Notes: a model not told the origin generated them from the sequence alone. DNA of 64,000 bases from Qipengyuania vesicularis (GCF_019711415.1 NZ_JAIGNJ010000003.1:248001-312000); one strand, 5' to 3'; positions 35,319 to 43,726 are shown, counted from the first letter of the stretch. Translations and numbers: made by a program.

Positions 35319-35828
35319 ATGAGCCGGATCACCGCCCCGCCCCTGCCGGATGACAGCCTGCTTGCCCGCCACCGCGGGCCTGAATGCTATCGCGACGCCT
35401 TCCGCGTGGAGGTGCAGGGCGATGTCTCGCTGGCCCAGTTCATCACCGCATTCTTCGGCAGCGGTGCATTCCGGCCCGAGCGCACGGCGCTTCGCCTGAT
35501 CGGGCGTGGGGCAGGACAGGCGGAGATCGCCGCGCTCGCCGATGGCCACGCGAATCGCTTCGCCGCGTGGGAGCTCGAGGCGCGCGAAGAGAACGAGCTG
35601 CTGATGCACGACTTTCTCGACAAGACCTGCTGCTGGCTGGCCGTGTCCCCCGGTGGAGAGGCACCCGATCTTGCGGCAGGCCTTCCCCGCCCGGGAGCCG
35701 GACGAACCTATCTCTGGTTCGGCACAGGCGTGCGCGATTTCGAGGGGCCGATCATCAGCCGGCTGCGCGAGGCGCACCGCTGGTATGCATGCTGGCTGCT
35801 GGCGGGCGCGGCGAGGCGCCTCGGCTGA
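35319..35828 (+). CDS. Hypothetical protein, possibly DUF2867-like (169 aa)
   Basis: Soluble, no signal peptide. Features: CYRDAFRVEVQGDVSLAQFITAFFGSGAFRPERTALRLIG, ANRFAAWELEAREENELLMHDFLDKTCCWLAVSP, RTYLWFGTGVRDFEG and REAHRWYACWLLAGAARRL. The D-A-F-x-V opening and closing H-R-x-Y-A-x-x-L-L remind me of DUF2867, which is uncertain. It sits alone between DUF465 and a DUF6891-like gene, which it meets tail to tail. Confidence 0.7.
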   Translation: MSRITAPPLPDDSLLARHRGPECYRDAFRVEVQGDVSLAQFITAFFGSGAFRPERTALRLIGRGAGQAEIAALADGHANRFAAWELEAREENELLMHDFLDKTCCWLAVSPGGEAPDLAAGLPRPGAGRTYLWFGTGVRDFEGPIISRLREAHRWYACWLLAGAARRLG

Positions 35829-35831
35829 GCC

Positions 35832-36536
35832 TCAGGCCGCGTAGGCGCTGCGGCGTTTCCAGTCGAGCGGGACGCCGATCTTCATGCCCCAGCTGCCGTT
35901 CCAGTCGGTCGGCAGGTCGTGTGCCTTGAGCTCCGCGACGATCTCGCGCGCAATGCCGAGCGCTGGACCCTCGCCTTCCTCGCAGGCACCGTAGCTGAGA
36001 TAGACCCCGCCGCCTTCGACCGCGCTTTCGGTGTCCTGCCAGTGGAAGAAGGTGTAGCCGCGCGCGGCGCCGCCCGCTTCGGTCACTGCCTCGATCTCGT
36101 CCCAGATCTCGGCTGAACCGCAGGTGCTGCAGCAGGTGAAGTGTTCGCGCGAGACGATGCCCTTCGCTTCCAGCGCGGTGAAGGCGGCGTGGAGTCGGTC
36201 GTAATCGGTGACCTCGGGCCAGTCGGCCTGCAGCGCGCGGTGTTCGGCGACGAGATCGGGCCACAGGTTGAGCGCAAGCGCGCGCAGGGCCGCCTCGTCC
36301 TCATGCTCGTCCAGGAAAATGTCGACCGCACCGTCGATGATATAGTCCTCGTCCTCGTAACCTGCCGCGATCTCCCGCCGCAGGTGCCCGCGGATCTCGT
36401 CTGCCAGTTCGGGTGCGACCGGTCCGGGAGATGCCTTTTCCTCCCCCTCGCGGACGAAGGGCCCGGGGGCATCGATCCGGGGCGTCCCCTCTTCCCTGTC
36501 CGAACCGCCGAACAGCCAGTTCCAGATCGACGACAT
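35832..36536 (-). CDS. DUF6891-like protein with CCxTCG motif (234 aa)
   Basis: Cytosolic, acidic. A charged N-terminal tail is followed by IRGHLRREIAAGYEDEDYIIDGAVDIFLDE, TDYDRLHAAFTALEAKGIVSREHFTCCSTCGSAEIWDEI, and YTFFHWQDTESAVEGGGVYLSYGA. The CCSTCG cluster and the HxQDTExA block are typical of DUF6891 proteins of unknown function. ATG at 36536 is selected over an upstream start 21 nt away because AAGGAGAG directly precedes it. Confidence 0.78.
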   Translation of the reverse strand: MSSIWNWLFGGSDREEGTPRIDAPGPFVREGEEKASPGPVAPELADEIRGHLRREIAAGYEDEDYIIDGAVDIFLDEHEDEAALRALALNLWPDLVAEHRALQADWPEVTDYDRLHAAFTALEAKGIVSREHFTCCSTCGSAEIWDEIEAVTEAGGAARGYTFFHWQDTESAVEGGGVYLSYGACEEGEGPALGIAREIVAELKAHDLPTDWNGSWGMKIGVPLDWKRRSAYAA

Positions 36537-36641
36537 GCGACACTCTCCTTGCGACAACCATGGTCGACCCTAGCGCTTGCGGAGGGGATTTCCAGCAGCG
36601 CAAGCTCGACCATCCGCAGCAATCGCGCCAAAGGTTTGAGC

Positions 36642-37142
36642 ATGGGTAAACGAGCAAGCTTCGGCCGGCGGCGCGCGAACTGGCGCAGGAGGGCGGCGAA
36701 GGTCGCGCTGCCGCTGCTGGTCCTTGCGCTCGCGCTGGCATGGTGGGCCTATGGCGACCGGCTGGGCCCCGCACCCGAGCTCGCCCAGGTCGACATGCGC
36801 TTCGGGATTTGCGGAGAGCGTGGCGGCGCGGCCTGCGTGATCGACGGCGACACCGTGGCGATCGGCCAGCGCCGCGTACGCCTGACCGGCTATGACGCGC
36901 CCGAACTCGACGGCGCCTGCGAGGCCGAGCGCACAAAGGCCCGCGAGGCACAGCGCGCCCTCCACCGCTGGATCGCCCGCGGAAGTTTCAGCTGGACCGG
37001 CGGCGAAGAGCCCCCACGCGACCGCTACGGCCGCGAGCTACGCGAAGCACGGCGGGACGATGAGATGCTGGCGGACTATATGATTGGTTTAGGGCTGGCC
37101 GAGGGCAGCGGTTGGGGCACGGTGCGGCGGGAGTGGTGTTGA
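36642..37142 (+). CDS. Thermonuclease-like (SNase fold) protein with N-terminal membrane anchor (166 aa)
   Basis: Basic N-terminus, one hydrophobic segment (VALPLLVLALALAWWAYG), then a staphylococcal-nuclease fold: VIDGDTVAIGQRRVRLTGYDAPELDGACEAERTKAREA, RDRYGRELREARRDDEMLADYMIGLGLA. The catalytic Asp/Arg/Glu positions (DGDT, RLTGYDAPE, RDRYGR) appear kept, so it may be an anchored periplasmic nuclease. The C-terminus (WGTVRREWC) is slightly shorter than many relatives. Confidence 0.85.
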   Translation: MGKRASFGRRRANWRRRAAKVALPLLVLALALAWWAYGDRLGPAPELAQVDMRFGICGERGGAACVIDGDTVAIGQRRVRLTGYDAPELDGACEAERTKAREAQRALHRWIARGSFSWTGGEEPPRDRYGRELREARRDDEMLADYMIGLGLAEGSGWGTVRREWC

Positions 37143-37190
37143 TGCATCGGGTGCGAGACAGGCTGGCGCGATTGCGATAGCCTTGCACCC

Positions 37191-37592
37191 ATGAACAGCC
37201 TGCGCGCCGGTACGGCCTATTGGGCCATGGTCTTTGCCCTTGGCTTCGTGCTCGGGACTGTGCGCGTGCTGTGGGGTGCGGAGGCAATCGGCGAGACCGC
37301 GTTCATCCTGATCGAGCTGCCGGTGATGCTCGCTGCCAGCACCCTTGCTGCGCGCTGGCTGCTGCGTCGGTTCGCCATCGACACCGCGGGCGAGGCGCTC
37401 GCCATGGGCGCTCTCGCTTTCGCGCTGCTGATCCTGGCCGAACTGGCGCTGGCGACAGGACTGTCCGGCATGACCGCCCGCGAATGGCTGATGGAGGCGT
37501 GGCAGGTGCCGGGGATTTACGGGACGCTGGGGCAGATCCTCTTCGGGTTGATCCCATCGCTGCTGATTGTCGCAAGGCGAGCGACGCGCTAA
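37191..37592 (+). CDS. Small four-helix membrane protein (133 aa)
   Basis: Four hydrophobic helices: AMVFALGFVLGTVRVLWG, TAFILIELPVMLAASTLAARWLLRRF, ALAMGALAFALLILAELALATGL, LGQILFGLIPSLLIVARR. No catalytic motif. Similar small membrane proteins occur in many alphaproteobacteria without a known role. It follows the nuclease-like gene by 48 nt on the same strand, possibly one transcript. Confidence 0.75.
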   Translation: MNSLRAGTAYWAMVFALGFVLGTVRVLWGAEAIGETAFILIELPVMLAASTLAARWLLRRFAIDTAGEALAMGALAFALLILAELALATGLSGMTAREWLMEAWQVPGIYGTLGQILFGLIPSLLIVARRATR

Positions 37593-37636
37593 CGGGCCCG
37601 CCCCCACACAAGAGGAGGCGACAATGACCCAATATC

Positions 37637-37871
37637 GTGACTACGACGCGCTCCCGTCCTTTCGAGCGGACCTCGAAACGGCGTAAGGGCTTCCCGAGCG
37701 AGACGCGCGTGAAGCGCGGACATCGGACCATCAAGAATGGCGAAGTGGAACTGCTCGAGAAACTCGGGCGGAACGACCCGTGCCCCTGCGGTTCGGGGAA
37801 GAGATTTCAAACGCTGCTGCCTGAAGTCGGGCCGCTATGACGGCGCCGAACGGCGGGACTATTGGCGGTGA
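37637..37871 (+). pseudogene. SEC-C motif protein disrupted by a frameshift
   Basis: From GTG at 37637 the frame reads [52 protein letters not shown], then loses the motif and stops at 37838-37840. Removing one T from TTT at 37805-37807 restores the SEC-C zinc motif ([13 protein letters not shown]) and continues [16 protein letters not shown] to TGA at 37869-37871. SEC-C domains bind zinc and occur in SecA and many small proteins. A strong ribosome binding site (GAGGAGG) precedes an ATG at 37624 in a different frame, hinting at a second indel. Either a true decayed gene or a sequencing error. Confidence 0.7.
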
Positions 37872-37901
37872 TGATGGCGGGCGGGGATGGTTGGCGATAC
37901 T

Positions 37902-39344
37902 CTAGGACTGACGCTCTTCTCGGAGCTTTGCAAATTCCTTCAGGCCAGGATGGACCTTCAACCGACTAGCGCCGTTGTCCCAGCCCGCCTGTGGATCCGT
38001 ATACTGAAAGACCCAGCCGCTACCACCCTTACCAATGCCTCGACGATAACCGATCACGGAAAAACGATACAAGATTTCCAACGCTTCTTCGCCGTCGTAG
38101 TCATTTTTCTTTGACCGCCGTTGCTCGTAAGCTTCCAAGAAATCGTTCTTCGGGAAGGTGATTGTCACCAATTCAGAGAACACTCTGATTGCATCCGTCC
38201 ACTTTTCCCAGTGGGGCCCGAGCTCATCGTCGAGCTCCTGCTTCAAATAACGGGAATATGGCTCTCGGGCCAATTGGATGTCGTCATTGTCGAACGTGTC
38301 AGCCTCGGCCTCTCGATCAAGGCTTATTGCCAAGGCACAGTTGAGAAACTGGATTACATCTCGCGGTCGCAAGAAAGTTCGAGCGATGATGTGATTCCAT
38401 TTGGGTTGCGAGCCCCTCATCACATCGCCATTATCCAGATCTTTCCAACTAAATTTTGCACCCAGCTTCGCCTTGATGCGCTCGTTGACGAGGGCCAGCA
38501 GGGAGTCACTGTCCCATTCGAGATCCACGGCGGCAGTTTGAGAGATTTTATTTTTATCTGAGAAGCGAAATTCATCCCAGATATCCGTTCTAAGGTAGGC
38601 GACTGGAATTATTTTCGTCTCGAAACCAGCCATTCGTCTTATAGAACGACAGGCAAGCACCAAACCGATTATCATTCGTTCGTGTGTTTCGTTTATTTCG
38701 GAGAGGCCTTGATCCAGCTCATCAAAGTGGATCAAAATCTTGGAGTGCCCGATTTGGCTGCCTATCGTGAATGCTGCATCCAGCAAGATATCGGTCAGGG
38801 CATCTACCTCATGTGCAAGATCTCCCTTCTCCGTCTCTAATTCCACACCACCAAGGGCATTACCCATTATGCTTGGCTGAAATGAAGCTTTTGAAAGCTT
38901 TAATCGTGGCGGACGAAGGATGTTGGGCAGAGTGGGTCTCGTGCCGCCGTAATTGTCTTGAAGAAAAGTATTAGCAGCCCGCTGGCTGTCCGTAATAATG
39001 CGCTTTGACGCCTCTAGGAGCATCGATAGAGCTTTGACCGCTATTAGATAGCGCCACGACGAAACATACGATTCAATCTCAGAAGCACCAGAATTTCGAC
39101 GCCGCTCATGCAGCGCCCACGGATAATCGCGCAGGCTCAGCGATGCCGAAAGATAATCACCCTTCGGTTCTTCAAAATACTTAGCGATCGCCGTTTTGCC
39201 AGATCCTTTCCGGCCCAGTACGATCAAGGCATCGCCCGCCTCTACACGGCCCACCGCTTCGGTTTTTAAGAAGTAGCTTAGGACTGCATCGTCATCCTCG
39301 GCTGCTACATCACCGAATGTCCCTATCTCGGCGTGAAGTCCCAT
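37902..39344 (-). CDS. P-loop ATPase resembling the Sll1717 family, coupled to nrdB (480 aa)
   Basis: Starts MGLHAEIGTFGDVAAEDDDAVLSYFL, then Walker A GRKGSGKT at residues 44-51 and Walker B ILIHFDELD at ~203-211, followed by MIIGLVLACRSIRRM and IIPVAYLRTDIWDEF, the ASCE/KAP-like plan of Sll1717-type ATPases. The C-terminus (EALEILYRFSVIGYRRG, SGWVFQYTDP, KVHPGLKEFAKLRE) looks like a winged helix. Base composition is visibly AT-richer than the neighbours, a sign of transfer. Its ATG overlaps the last base of the nrdB TAA (TAATG), so it is translated with nrdB. Relatives are often found in defence contexts, but no partner gene is present. Confidence 0.8.
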   Translation of the reverse strand: MGLHAEIGTFGDVAAEDDDAVLSYFLKTEAVGRVEAGDALIVLGRKGSGKTAIAKYFEEPKGDYLSASLSLRDYPWALHERRRNSGASEIESYVSSWRYLIAVKALSMLLEASKRIITDSQRAANTFLQDNYGGTRPTLPNILRPPRLKLSKASFQPSIMGNALGGVELETEKGDLAHEVDALTDILLDAAFTIGSQIGHSKILIHFDELDQGLSEINETHERMIIGLVLACRSIRRMAGFETKIIPVAYLRTDIWDEFRFSDKNKISQTAAVDLEWDSDSLLALVNERIKAKLGAKFSWKDLDNGDVMRGSQPKWNHIIARTFLRPRDVIQFLNCALAISLDREAEADTFDNDDIQLAREPYSRYLKQELDDELGPHWEKWTDAIRVFSELVTITFPKNDFLEAYEQRRSKKNDYDGEEALEILYRFSVIGYRRGIGKGGSGWVFQYTDPQAGWDNGASRLKVHPGLKEFAKLREERQS

Positions 39345-40402
39345 TACTCCGCCGCCACAGCCCCTTCGCCCTCGCCGAACAGGCCCGGGCCGTCGGTCTC
39401 GGCCTCTTCCTCGTTCGCGGCCTTGGCTTTCTGGCGCTTGTCGAAGCTCGACCACACGTCGTTCCAATTGCCCTTGGTCGCGCCCTTGGAATATTCGGTC
39501 GCGCGGGTTTCGAAGAAGTTGGCGTGCTCCACACCGTTGAGCAGCGGGGCGAGCCAGGGGAGCGGGTGGTCGTCGACCATGTAGATCGGGTCGAGATTCA
39601 GCTGACCCAGGCGCCAGTCAGCGATGTAGCGGATGTACTTCTTGATATCCTTCGCCGTCATGCCGGACACGGGGCCCATTTCGAAGGCGAGGTCGATGAA
39701 GTTGTCTTCCAGACGCACCGTCTTCTGGCAGATGTCGATGATGTCTTCCTTGACCGCCTTGGTCAGGCAGTCGCGCTCGCGCACGAACTCGTGGAACATG
39801 CGGATGATGCCTTCGCAGTGCAGGCTTTCGTCGCGCACCGACCAGCTGACGATTTGCCCCATGCCCTTCATCTTGTTGAAGCGCGGGAAGTTCATCAGCA
39901 TGGCGAAACTGGCGAAGAGCTGCATGCCTTCGGTGAAGGCGCCGAACATGGCGAGCGTCCGGGCAATGTCTTCATCGTTGTCGACGCCGAACTGCTGCAT
40001 GTAATTGTGCTTGTCGGCCATCTCCTCGTAATCGAGGAAGGCGCTGTACTCGCTTTCGGGCATGCCGATGGTGTCGAGCAGGTGCGAGTACGCCGCGATG
40101 TGCACCGTCTCCATGTTGGAGAAGGCGGTGAGCATCATCTTGACCTCGGTCGGCTTGAACACGCGGCCGTATTTGTCGTGGTAGCAATCCTGCACCTCGA
40201 CATCGGCCTGGGTGAAGAAACGGAAGATCTGCGTGAGCAGGTTGCGCTCGTGCTCGGTCAGCTTCTGCGCCCAGTCGCGGCAGTCTTCGCCCAGCGGAAC
40301 TTCTTCCGGCATCCAGTGGATCTGCTGCTGACGCTTCCAGAATTCATAGGCCCAGGGGTATTCGAAGGGCTTGTAGGTCTTGCGGGCTTCGAGCAACGAC
40401 AT
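39344..40402 (-). CDS. nrdB: Ribonucleotide reductase class Ia beta subunit NrdB
   Basis: Holds the di-iron/tyrosyl radical cofactor that activates NrdA. In 352 residues the metal ligands are visible: Asp67 (TQADVEV), Glu98 and His101 (METVH), Glu158 (FTEGM), Glu192 and His195 (RDESLH). The radical tyrosine is Tyr105 (HIAAY), four residues after His101 as in E. coli. The tail after ~335 is acidic and glycine-rich (ETDGPGLFGEGEGAVAAE), the part that docks on NrdA. nrdA is about 7 kb away on the same strand, so they are not in one operon. The stop overlaps the ATPase start. Upstream the minus strand has a TATATA -10-like element near 40435. Confidence 0.96.
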   Translation of the reverse strand: MSLLEARKTYKPFEYPWAYEFWKRQQQIHWMPEEVPLGEDCRDWAQKLTEHERNLLTQIFRFFTQADVEVQDCYHDKYGRVFKPTEVKMMLTAFSNMETVHIAAYSHLLDTIGMPESEYSAFLDYEEMADKHNYMQQFGVDNDEDIARTLAMFGAFTEGMQLFASFAMLMNFPRFNKMKGMGQIVSWSVRDESLHCEGIIRMFHEFVRERDCLTKAVKEDIIDICQKTVRLEDNFIDLAFEMGPVSGMTAKDIKKYIRYIADWRLGQLNLDPIYMVDDHPLPWLAPLLNGVEHANFFETRATEYSKGATKGNWNDVWSSFDKRQKAKAANEEEAETDGPGLFGEGEGAVAAE

Positions 40403-40646
40403 CTTGTGTTCTCCGGCGAGTCAGCGTGAGCAGACTATATAGGGAATCACAGCGGCGATTCGAAGGCAAGGGGGAATGATTCGGCGGGGATAAGCTGCGG
40501 GTAAGTCGGGATTGCCGTGGCTCGCCGGCATCAGTTTGGGACAGATTGCGCAAGGCGATTGGTCAAGCCCATGCCAAACGTCTAGGAAATCGGTCCGTGG
40601 CCCTTGCTGGCCGCAGTGTGCATGCACGGATAGGACGACGCTGACC
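40403..40646. other. Divergent intergenic region between nrdB and the adenylation fusion gene
   Basis: These 244 bases must carry both promoters. A palindrome CTATATAG lies at about 40433-40440, too short for the NrdR consensus but usable as a -10 element for nrdB. An AGGA at 40632-40635 serves the downstream gene. Plus-strand reading through this region is open but looks non-coding. Confidence 0.45.
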
Positions 40647-43244
40647 TTGCCTGATCGTATCGTATCGAGCGCTGCCGGTGGAAGCCTCGCGCTCCGCGAC
40701 AACACTTGGATCGGTGCCGACAAGGTGAGCGGGCTGGAATTCCTCCGGCTGGCACAGCTAGCGTGGGACGAACGCGCGGTGCTGATGATCGGCAAGGCAC
40801 CCTCTGCCGGGATCGAGCCCGAGGAATGGCACACGCCCGCGCCCGGTGGCGGCTGGTGGGATGCCGGCTTCACCCCGGACGATGCAGAGGCGCTGGCGCA
40901 GGTCTCTACCACATCGGGCACGACCGGAGAGCCAAAGGCGATCGCTATTTCCCGCCGCGCGGTGAGCGACACGGTCGCCCGGCTGGTCGAGCATATGGAG
41001 CTCGACAGTTCCCTGCGCGAATATGTCGGCGTGCCGGTGACCTTCAGTTTCGGCCTTGCGCGCACCCGCGCAGCAGGCGCCGTGGGCGGCTCTGTCTATC
41101 TCCCTGAAAACGGGTTCCGTCCGGACGAGATCGCGCGGATGCTGGCAGCGGGCGAGATCAATGCGCTGAGCGCGGTGCCGACCATGCTGCGCACGCTGAT
41201 CGCCAATCCCGAACTGGTAGCGAGCGCGGGCGACAAGCTGCGCTGGCTCGAGATCGGCAGCCAGTACATGTCTGGCGAGGAGAAGCGGGCCATCCGCGAT
41301 CTCTTCCCCAATGCGGTGATCCTCCAGCACTATGGCCTCACCGAAGCCTCGCGTTCCACATTCCTGCGTATCGACAAGGTGAGCGATGCCGAGCTCGAGA
41401 GCGTCGGCAGAGCGGTGGGCGATGGCGAGGTACGGATCGACGGCGAAGGGCACATCGCCGTGCGCGGGTCACACCTCGCCAGCGGCATCCTCCGCGACGG
41501 CGCGCTGCAGCCGCTTGTCGGAGAAGATGGCTGGCTGACCACTTCCGACCTCGGCGAAATCCGCGATGGTGCGGTCTTCTATTCGGGCCGCAGCGACGAT
41601 GTCGCCAATATCGGCGGTATCAAGGTTTCTGCCGAACATTTCGAACGCGGCGTGGCGCGACGGCTCGGTACACCACTCTTCGGCGCGGCCTGCGTGATGG
41701 AGGACAGCCAGCGCGGTCAGAAGCTGGGCGTTGCCATCCTGCCCGCGGCGCCCGAGATCTGGCGCGAGGCGCTGGCGGCAGAGGCGGCGGAAGCGGGCCT
41801 CGCGATGGCGGACCTCGCCGCAGTCGAATTGGATGAACTACCCCGCACAGGCACAGGCAAGGTCCAGCGCAATGTGCTCGCAGAGATCATCGCCGAGCAG
41901 GCCACTGCCCGACGCGAGATCCGCGCGGATGGCCCCGAAGAAGAACTGAGCGAGGAAGAAGAGCGCATCGCGGCCATCTGGCGCGATGTCCTCAACGTCC
42001 CCTCCGTCCGGCGGCACGATACCTTCTTCGACCTCGGCGGGGATTCGCTCTCGGCCATCTCGGTGATGCTACGGATGGAACAGGCGGGGATTCCCGAGGG
42101 CCTGAGCCAGCAGATTTTCGAGGGCCGCAGCATTGCAGAGATCGCCGCCGGCACGGGCGAACCCGGCGCAGTGCGTCCGCCGTCGCTCCAGTCGATCTCG
42201 GCCAATGCGATCAACTTTACCCGCGGCATCCTCGTCCTGATCGTGATCGGGGCGCACTGGGGCCCGTTTCTCTGGACCAAGGCTGGCCGGGCAGGCGAGA
42301 TTTTCGCCGAATGGAGCTGGCCGCTCTTCCGCTTCGGCACCCCGGGTTTTGCGATGGTCTTTGGCCTCGGTCTCGGCTTCTTCTGGTCCCAGACCGCGCG
42401 CGACGATCCGGCGCGGCTGAAGCAGCGGATCCGGATCAGCCTTCTGGTCGTGGGATTGGGTTTCGCGCTGATCGCCTCGATCAAGGCCTTGCAGGTGACG
42501 CTCGCGGGCGAGGCGCTCGGCCCGGACTGGCCCGACAGGTTCTTTTACGACGTTCTGCTATTCTACGTCCTTGCGGTGGCGTCGCTCTATCCCCTGTTGC
42601 GCCTGGTCGTGAAATCCCGCCAGCCGGTGGTTGCTGCGCTGGTCGGAATGGCGCTGGCGTTCCTCGCGTTCGAACTGCTCAACCCGCTCGCCGACATCGA
42701 TGTGCACGGCTTTGCCAAGCTTGCCATCACCATGCTCACCGCCGGATATGGCTATCCGCGCATGATGGGTTTCGTGCTCGCCGGCCTTGCTGCCGGGCTC
42801 TGGATCAAGGCGCATAGCGACGATCCGCGTTTGGGCGTGACGACGGCTCTTGCAGGTCTCGCCCTTGTCCTTGGCGGAATTGTCCTTTCCTTCCTGCTCG
42901 GCATCGAGGAACGCTGGTTCATCGGACCGCCGAGCGGTGCCGCGATCGTCTCTTACGTCGGAGCGATGCTGTTGCTGTTCGCTGCTGCCCATGGCTGGCA
43001 GCGGCGACTGGGCGGCCACCTCAACCTTGCATTTCGGGTAACTGTGCTGCTGGGCATGCTCTCGCTCCCGGCATACGTCCTCCATGGTGCCGCCTTCCCC
43101 ATGCGCGAACTCCTTGGGAATGCGGGCCTGCCGACTGCCCTGGGGGTTGGAATCCCGGTATTCCTCGTCATGGGACTGCTCGCGATTGCGCTGCGCAAGG
43201 CCTATCTCACCTACTACGGGACGCGAGCTGCGCGGTCTGCCTAG
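40647..43244 (+). CDS. Adenylation domain - carrier domain - membrane acyltransferase fusion (865 aa)
   Basis: Three modules in one chain. Residues ~1-440: adenylation domain with TSGTTGEPKAIA at ~89-100, HYGLTEASR, a GRSDDVANIGGIKVSAE hinge and LPRTGTGKVQRN; its N-terminal lobe is about 70 residues shorter than usual. Residues ~445-520: carrier with attachment Ser467 in FFDLGGDSLS. Residues ~525-865: about ten membrane helices beginning FTRGILVLIVIGAHWGPF, the Arg/His opening of acyltransferase-3 (OafA-type) proteins. Predicted to activate an acid, hold it as a thioester, and pass it to an acceptor at the inner membrane, comparable in logic to DltA-DltC-DltB. Start TTG 40647 (MPDRIVSS) is tentative; no ATG is suitable. 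Confidence 0.85.
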   Translation: MPDRIVSSAAGGSLALRDNTWIGADKVSGLEFLRLAQLAWDERAVLMIGKAPSAGIEPEEWHTPAPGGGWWDAGFTPDDAEALAQVSTTSGTTGEPKAIAISRRAVSDTVARLVEHMELDSSLREYVGVPVTFSFGLARTRAAGAVGGSVYLPENGFRPDEIARMLAAGEINALSAVPTMLRTLIANPELVASAGDKLRWLEIGSQYMSGEEKRAIRDLFPNAVILQHYGLTEASRSTFLRIDKVSDAELESVGRAVGDGEVRIDGEGHIAVRGSHLASGILRDGALQPLVGEDGWLTTSDLGEIRDGAVFYSGRSDDVANIGGIKVSAEHFERGVARRLGTPLFGAACVMEDSQRGQKLGVAILPAAPEIWREALAAEAAEAGLAMADLAAVELDELPRTGTGKVQRNVLAEIIAEQATARREIRADGPEEELSEEEERIAAIWRDVLNVPSVRRHDTFFDLGGDSLSAISVMLRMEQAGIPEGLSQQIFEGRSIAEIAAGTGEPGAVRPPSLQSISANAINFTRGILVLIVIGAHWGPFLWTKAGRAGEIFAEWSWPLFRFGTPGFAMVFGLGLGFFWSQTARDDPARLKQRIRISLLVVGLGFALIASIKALQVTLAGEALGPDWPDRFFYDVLLFYVLAVASLYPLLRLVVKSRQPVVAALVGMALAFLAFELLNPLADIDVHGFAKLAITMLTAGYGYPRMMGFVLAGLAAGLWIKAHSDDPRLGVTTALAGLALVLGGIVLSFLLGIEERWFIGPPSGAAIVSYVGAMLLLFAAAHGWQRRLGGHLNLAFRVTVLLGMLSLPAYVLHGAAFPMRELLGNAGLPTALGVGIPVFLVMGLLAIALRKAYLTYYGTRAARSA

Positions 43245-43312
43245 GCGGGCAGTTGCGAAACCCAGTGAGCGCCCAGGCTGAGGGCAGTGCCCTCTTGCAT
43301 GCGACGAGCCGC

Positions 43313-43338
43313 GGAACATGCGTGCGGTCTGATCCGTT
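43313..43338 (+). promoter_or_regulatory. EcfG-type general stress response promoter
   Basis: GGAAC (43313-43317), a 17-nt spacer, then CGTT (43335-43338), an exact match to the alphaproteobacterial EcfG consensus GGAAC-N16/17-CGTT. It lies 24 nt upstream of the ATG of the small acidic protein at 43362. Confidence 0.75.
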
Positions 43339-43361
43339 GATTGTGTAAAGGAGATTTTCAC

Positions 43362-43652
43362 ATGGGTGACTACGCACCGGAAGACCAACGCGCCGTCCAC
43401 AATGACAATGATGCCACCTGGCGCGAGCAGGAAGAGGGCGCTCAGGACGACAGCGCGAGAGCGCAGCCCGGCTATGGCAACGCACGAAACGCCGAAGGCC
43501 AGATGGACCAGGATGTCGCCACCAGCTCGCTGGGCGACCGACCTCTCGCACAGGGCAGCAAGGCTTCCGCCATTGCGCAGCCCGGCGAGATTTCCAGCCG
43601 CCCCGACGAGCGCGCTGCCGCCGATGCCGACCGGCCTCTGGGCGAAAGCTAA
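43362..43652 (+). CDS. Small acidic, disordered stress-type protein (96 aa)
   Basis: Highly hydrophilic with no hydrophobic core: DYAPEDQRAVHNDNDATWRE, then EEGAQDDSARAQPGYGNARN, DQDVATSSLGDRPLAQ and a closing RPDERAAADADRPLGES. Composition (D, E, A, Q, N, G, R) and length resemble intrinsically disordered stress protectants. AAGGAG lies ~8 nt before the ATG, and a consensus EcfG promoter is upstream, so it is likely induced by the general stress response. No family name recognised. Confidence 0.8.
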   Translation: MGDYAPEDQRAVHNDNDATWREQEEGAQDDSARAQPGYGNARNAEGQMDQDVATSSLGDRPLAQGSKASAIAQPGEISSRPDERAAADADRPLGES

Positions 43653-43726
43653 GACCAGTTTCACAGTACGGGGCTAAGCGGATTTGTCCGGTTTTCCCCT
43701 TTTGCGGGCAAGTCTCGCAACCCCGG

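Noticed and set aside
39317-40429. Plus-strand frame antisense to nrdB
   Set aside because: Shadow of nrdB, which has clear metal ligands.
40512-40646. Upstream extension of the adenylation fusion gene
   Set aside because: Residues in frame are Cys/Trp-rich and unlike adenylation N-termini; the TTG at 40647 is a better start.
42558-43664. Minus-strand frame antisense to the membrane acyltransferase part
   Set aside because: Polar, repetitive residues and no ribosome site; shadow frame.
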